Under the pieces are notes generated by a model, which was given only the letters and a program-made list of their open reading frames with translations, searched no databases and was not told the DNA's origin. Of a DNA stretch of 64,000 nucleotides, positions 62,726-64,000 are shown piece by piece. The number at the start of each line of letters is the position of its first letter. Position 1 is the first letter of the stretch. The DNA comes from Bizionia sp. M204. Its GTDB lineage: Bacteria; Bacteroidota; Bacteroidia; Flavobacteriales; Flavobacteriaceae. The position numbers were made by a program, and so were the translations under genes. Location of the stretch: contig NZ_CP046242.1 in the NCBI RefSeq assembly GCF_023205095.1, positions 2,097,001 through 2,161,000 of the forward strand, read 5' to 3'.

Positions 62726-62906
62726 GTTTATAATTCGTAATAGCTTATCATTTAGCAGAATAGTTAAAGCTTGACTTTCTTAAAAAAATTAACGAACTTC
62801 GTTTACAACTGATATAAAACATTCAAACGGTTCCATATCATATCGTTGTGAGAATTGCTAAACGATTTGGAACATAAAAACGATTATCTTTACCAAAAGC
62901 CAATAC

Positions 62907-63377
62907 ATGAGACATTTAATTTTTAGTTTATTAGTTTTTATTTCTTTCAGTAATGCGAGTGCTCAAAAAATTGAGAATAATAATTTCAGTTATGAAGAAG
63001 ATGTAACATTTACCATAAAACGATTTAATAATTCCAAAACAACACAATACGGAAACGGCACTGATAATAGAGTCTATATTGCACAGGGAGCGCGATTTAA
63101 GACGGCATGGATAGAAATATCCAATAATACAAAAGAAGATAAAGAAATTAATTTTGAAACGTTTTACTTAATTGACTCACAAGGAAAGAAATATCACGTC
63201 CATATTGTAGTACAATCAGGTAAAATGGGTACAACTGTCGAACGATATAAACAACAATTAAAAGCTGGAAAAGAGCGATTGTTTTTCGCAGAATTTTGGC
63301 CTCCATATCCTAAAAATGAAAAAATTGAGAGTATGGAAGTGAATGGAAAAATCATTAAGTTAAAAGAAGTCGAATAA
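62907..63377 (+). CDS. Small secreted protein, function unknown
   Basis: 156 aa with signal peptide MRHLIFSLLVFISFSNASAQ. The mature part is beta-rich (TAWIEISNNTKEDKEINFETFYLIDSQGKKYHV, RLFFAEFWPPYPKNEKIESMEVNG), like the DUF4352-type Ig-like folds that end in a hydrophobic strand pair; weak by-eye match. The 181 bp before it includes the acgaacttcgtt sequence shared with the orphan gene at 4905. Confidence 0.65.
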   Translation: MRHLIFSLLVFISFSNASAQKIENNNFSYEEDVTFTIKRFNNSKTTQYGNGTDNRVYIAQGARFKTAWIEISNNTKEDKEINFETFYLIDSQGKKYHVHIVVQSGKMGTTVERYKQQLKAGKERLFFAEFWPPYPKNEKIESMEVNGKIIKLKEVE

Positions 63378-63573
63378 AGCACTTCTCACCACAATGGCTA
63401 ATCGTAATATAGCTGTATTTTGCCTTCCGGAACATCGTTTTCCATTAAACTTTCTAATTTGTAGAAAATACTCAACTGACCAAGTCGCCACTATAGTTAG
63501 CCGAAAACGATAATGAAATTAAAAACTCACATTAAAAATTGCTTATCTAATAAAGTAAAGACCCAATATTCTT

Positions 63574-63861
63574 TTAAAGTTTCCGCCTCACAGACCCCGT
63601 AAAATCCTCCAATTCGTCTTTTACTTTATTCAGTTCGTCTTGAACATCTTTGGTAACGCTGGTATCAATGCCATTTTTTTCGGCACTTTTGGTGATTTCA
63701 GATTTCAGGTCGTTGGACGCATCTTTAAGCATGCGCATACCTTTACCCATTCCGCGAGCTATTTCAGGAATTTTATCGGCACCAAAGACCATGACTACTA
63801 TAAATAGTATAAACATGATTTCGGTAGTACCTATAAATAAGTATATGGCTTGTTGTATCAC
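63574..63861 (-). CDS. tatA: Twin-arginine translocase subunit TatA/TatB-like
   Basis: 95 aa. N-terminal transmembrane helix (IMFILFIVVMVFG), then the Gly-hinge and amphipathic helix (ADKIPEIARGMGKGMRMLKDASND), then a charged tail with a coiled coil. This is the Tat pore/adaptor layout for export of folded proteins. The hinge FGADKIPEIARG fits TatA better than TatB. The upstream gene on the same strand is separated by a terminator hairpin. tatC is not visible. Confidence 0.92.
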   Translation of the reverse strand: MIQQAIYLFIGTTEIMFILFIVVMVFGADKIPEIARGMGKGMRMLKDASNDLKSEITKSAEKNGIDTSVTKDVQDELNKVKDELEDFTGSVRRKL

Positions 63862-63896
63862 GATGCAAATATAGTAAGTAGTTTGATACGAATAAA

Positions 63897-63924
63897 AAAA
63901 GCCGACTGTTAAAAGTCGGCTTTT
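63897..63924 (-). terminator. Terminator between the right-end gene and tatA
   Basis: Stem aaaagccgact (63897-63907) with agtcggctttt (63914-63924), 6-base loop; on the minus strand it is followed by a T-run (the plus-strand A-run 63894-63900). Confidence 0.85.
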
Positions 63925-63942
63925 AATAAAATATTATAATAA

Positions 63943-64000
63943 TTAATCTTTTTTCTTATCCTTGAACTGATCAAACTGGCTTTGTTTCACTTCTCGTGGC
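63943..64000 (-). CDS. 3' end of a further gene (partial)
   Basis: The last 18 codons and stop of a minus-strand gene running off the right edge; the end reads PREVKQSQFDQFKDKKKD before TAA at 63943-63945. Too short for family assignment. A cell-wall peptidase often lies beside tatA in this phylum, but the sequence here does not decide that. The hairpin at 63897-63924 is its terminator. Confidence 0.6.
   Translation of the reverse strand, partial: PREVKQSQFDQFKDKKKD

Noticed and set aside
1-64000. CRISPR array, prophage or transposase
   Set aside because: No spaced direct repeats, phage structural genes or transposase motifs were found on either strand.

Overview
The window is low-GC, gene-dense DNA from a Bacteroidota chromosome, most likely family Flavobacteriaceae (genus not determinable from sequence alone). 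The grounds are: a type IX secretion sorting tail on a secreted protease, a hypoxanthine phosphoribosyltransferase-adenylate kinase fusion, an Obg without the C-terminal OCT domain, weak or absent Shine-Dalgarno sequences, TAnnTTTG-type -7 boxes, and many secreted or lipoprotein genes of Bacteroidota type. I see no rRNA, tRNA, CRISPR array, prophage or insertion sequence. Most of it is core chromosome with small accessory patches.

Layout. 1-2.6 kb: der (partial), a two-helix membrane protein, era and a TrmH-family methyltransferase. 2.7-5.7 kb: an accessory patch of secreted, lipoprotein and low-GC orphan genes, ending in a hairpin-rich repeat. 5.7-8.1 kb: mpl (murein recycling) and a TPR protein, minus strand. 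8.4-16.4 kb: a giant alpha-2-macroglobulin with a thioester motif, a small secreted protein and a T9SS-exported M64 metalloprotease. 16.4-21.8 kb: DUF4136 lipoprotein, K+ channel, obg and hpt-adk on the minus strand, divergent from purK-purE. 22-28.8 kb: M3 peptidase, ECF sigma factor with a small anti-sigma-like partner, UbiA-like membrane protein, gcvP. 29-35 kb: KAS III, methyltransferase, glycosyltransferase, NUC1 nuclease, valS. 35-40.8 kb: DUF1573 protein, a broken PDZ/aspartyl protease, aminotransferase-murB, ECF sigma with its anti-sigma. 40.8-50.7 kb: small Cys-rich protein, glycosyltransferase overlapping a third ECF sigma, lipA-gap, hybrid histidine kinase, lpxK, Nif3-like protein with a coiled-coil partner, msrA. 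50.8-61 kb: methyltransferase, lipoprotein, then a kynurenine catabolic cluster. 61-64 kb: a broken MpaB-family oxygenase, two orphan small proteins, tatA and the end of one further gene.

The most coherent pathway is kynU, kmo, a RidA-family deaminase, an aldehyde dehydrogenase, an SDR, haaO and an ACMSD-type decarboxylase. Together they would take kynurenine via 3-hydroxyanthranilate and aminomuconate towards 2-oxo-3-hexenedioate. The ACMSD diverts flux from quinolinate/NAD, so the cluster looks catabolic.

Three genes carry single lesions: a +1 frameshift in era, an in-frame TAA in the PDZ/aspartyl protease, and an in-frame TGA in the MpaB-family gene. Because era is normally essential, consensus error is a serious explanation for at least that one. 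I did not find a convincing wholly new defence or mobile system. The best candidates for unexplored biology are the alpha-2-macroglobulin/M64 neighbourhood, the DUF922-like protein that has lost its zinc motif, and the orphan gene flanked by structured repeats at 4.8-5.7 kb.
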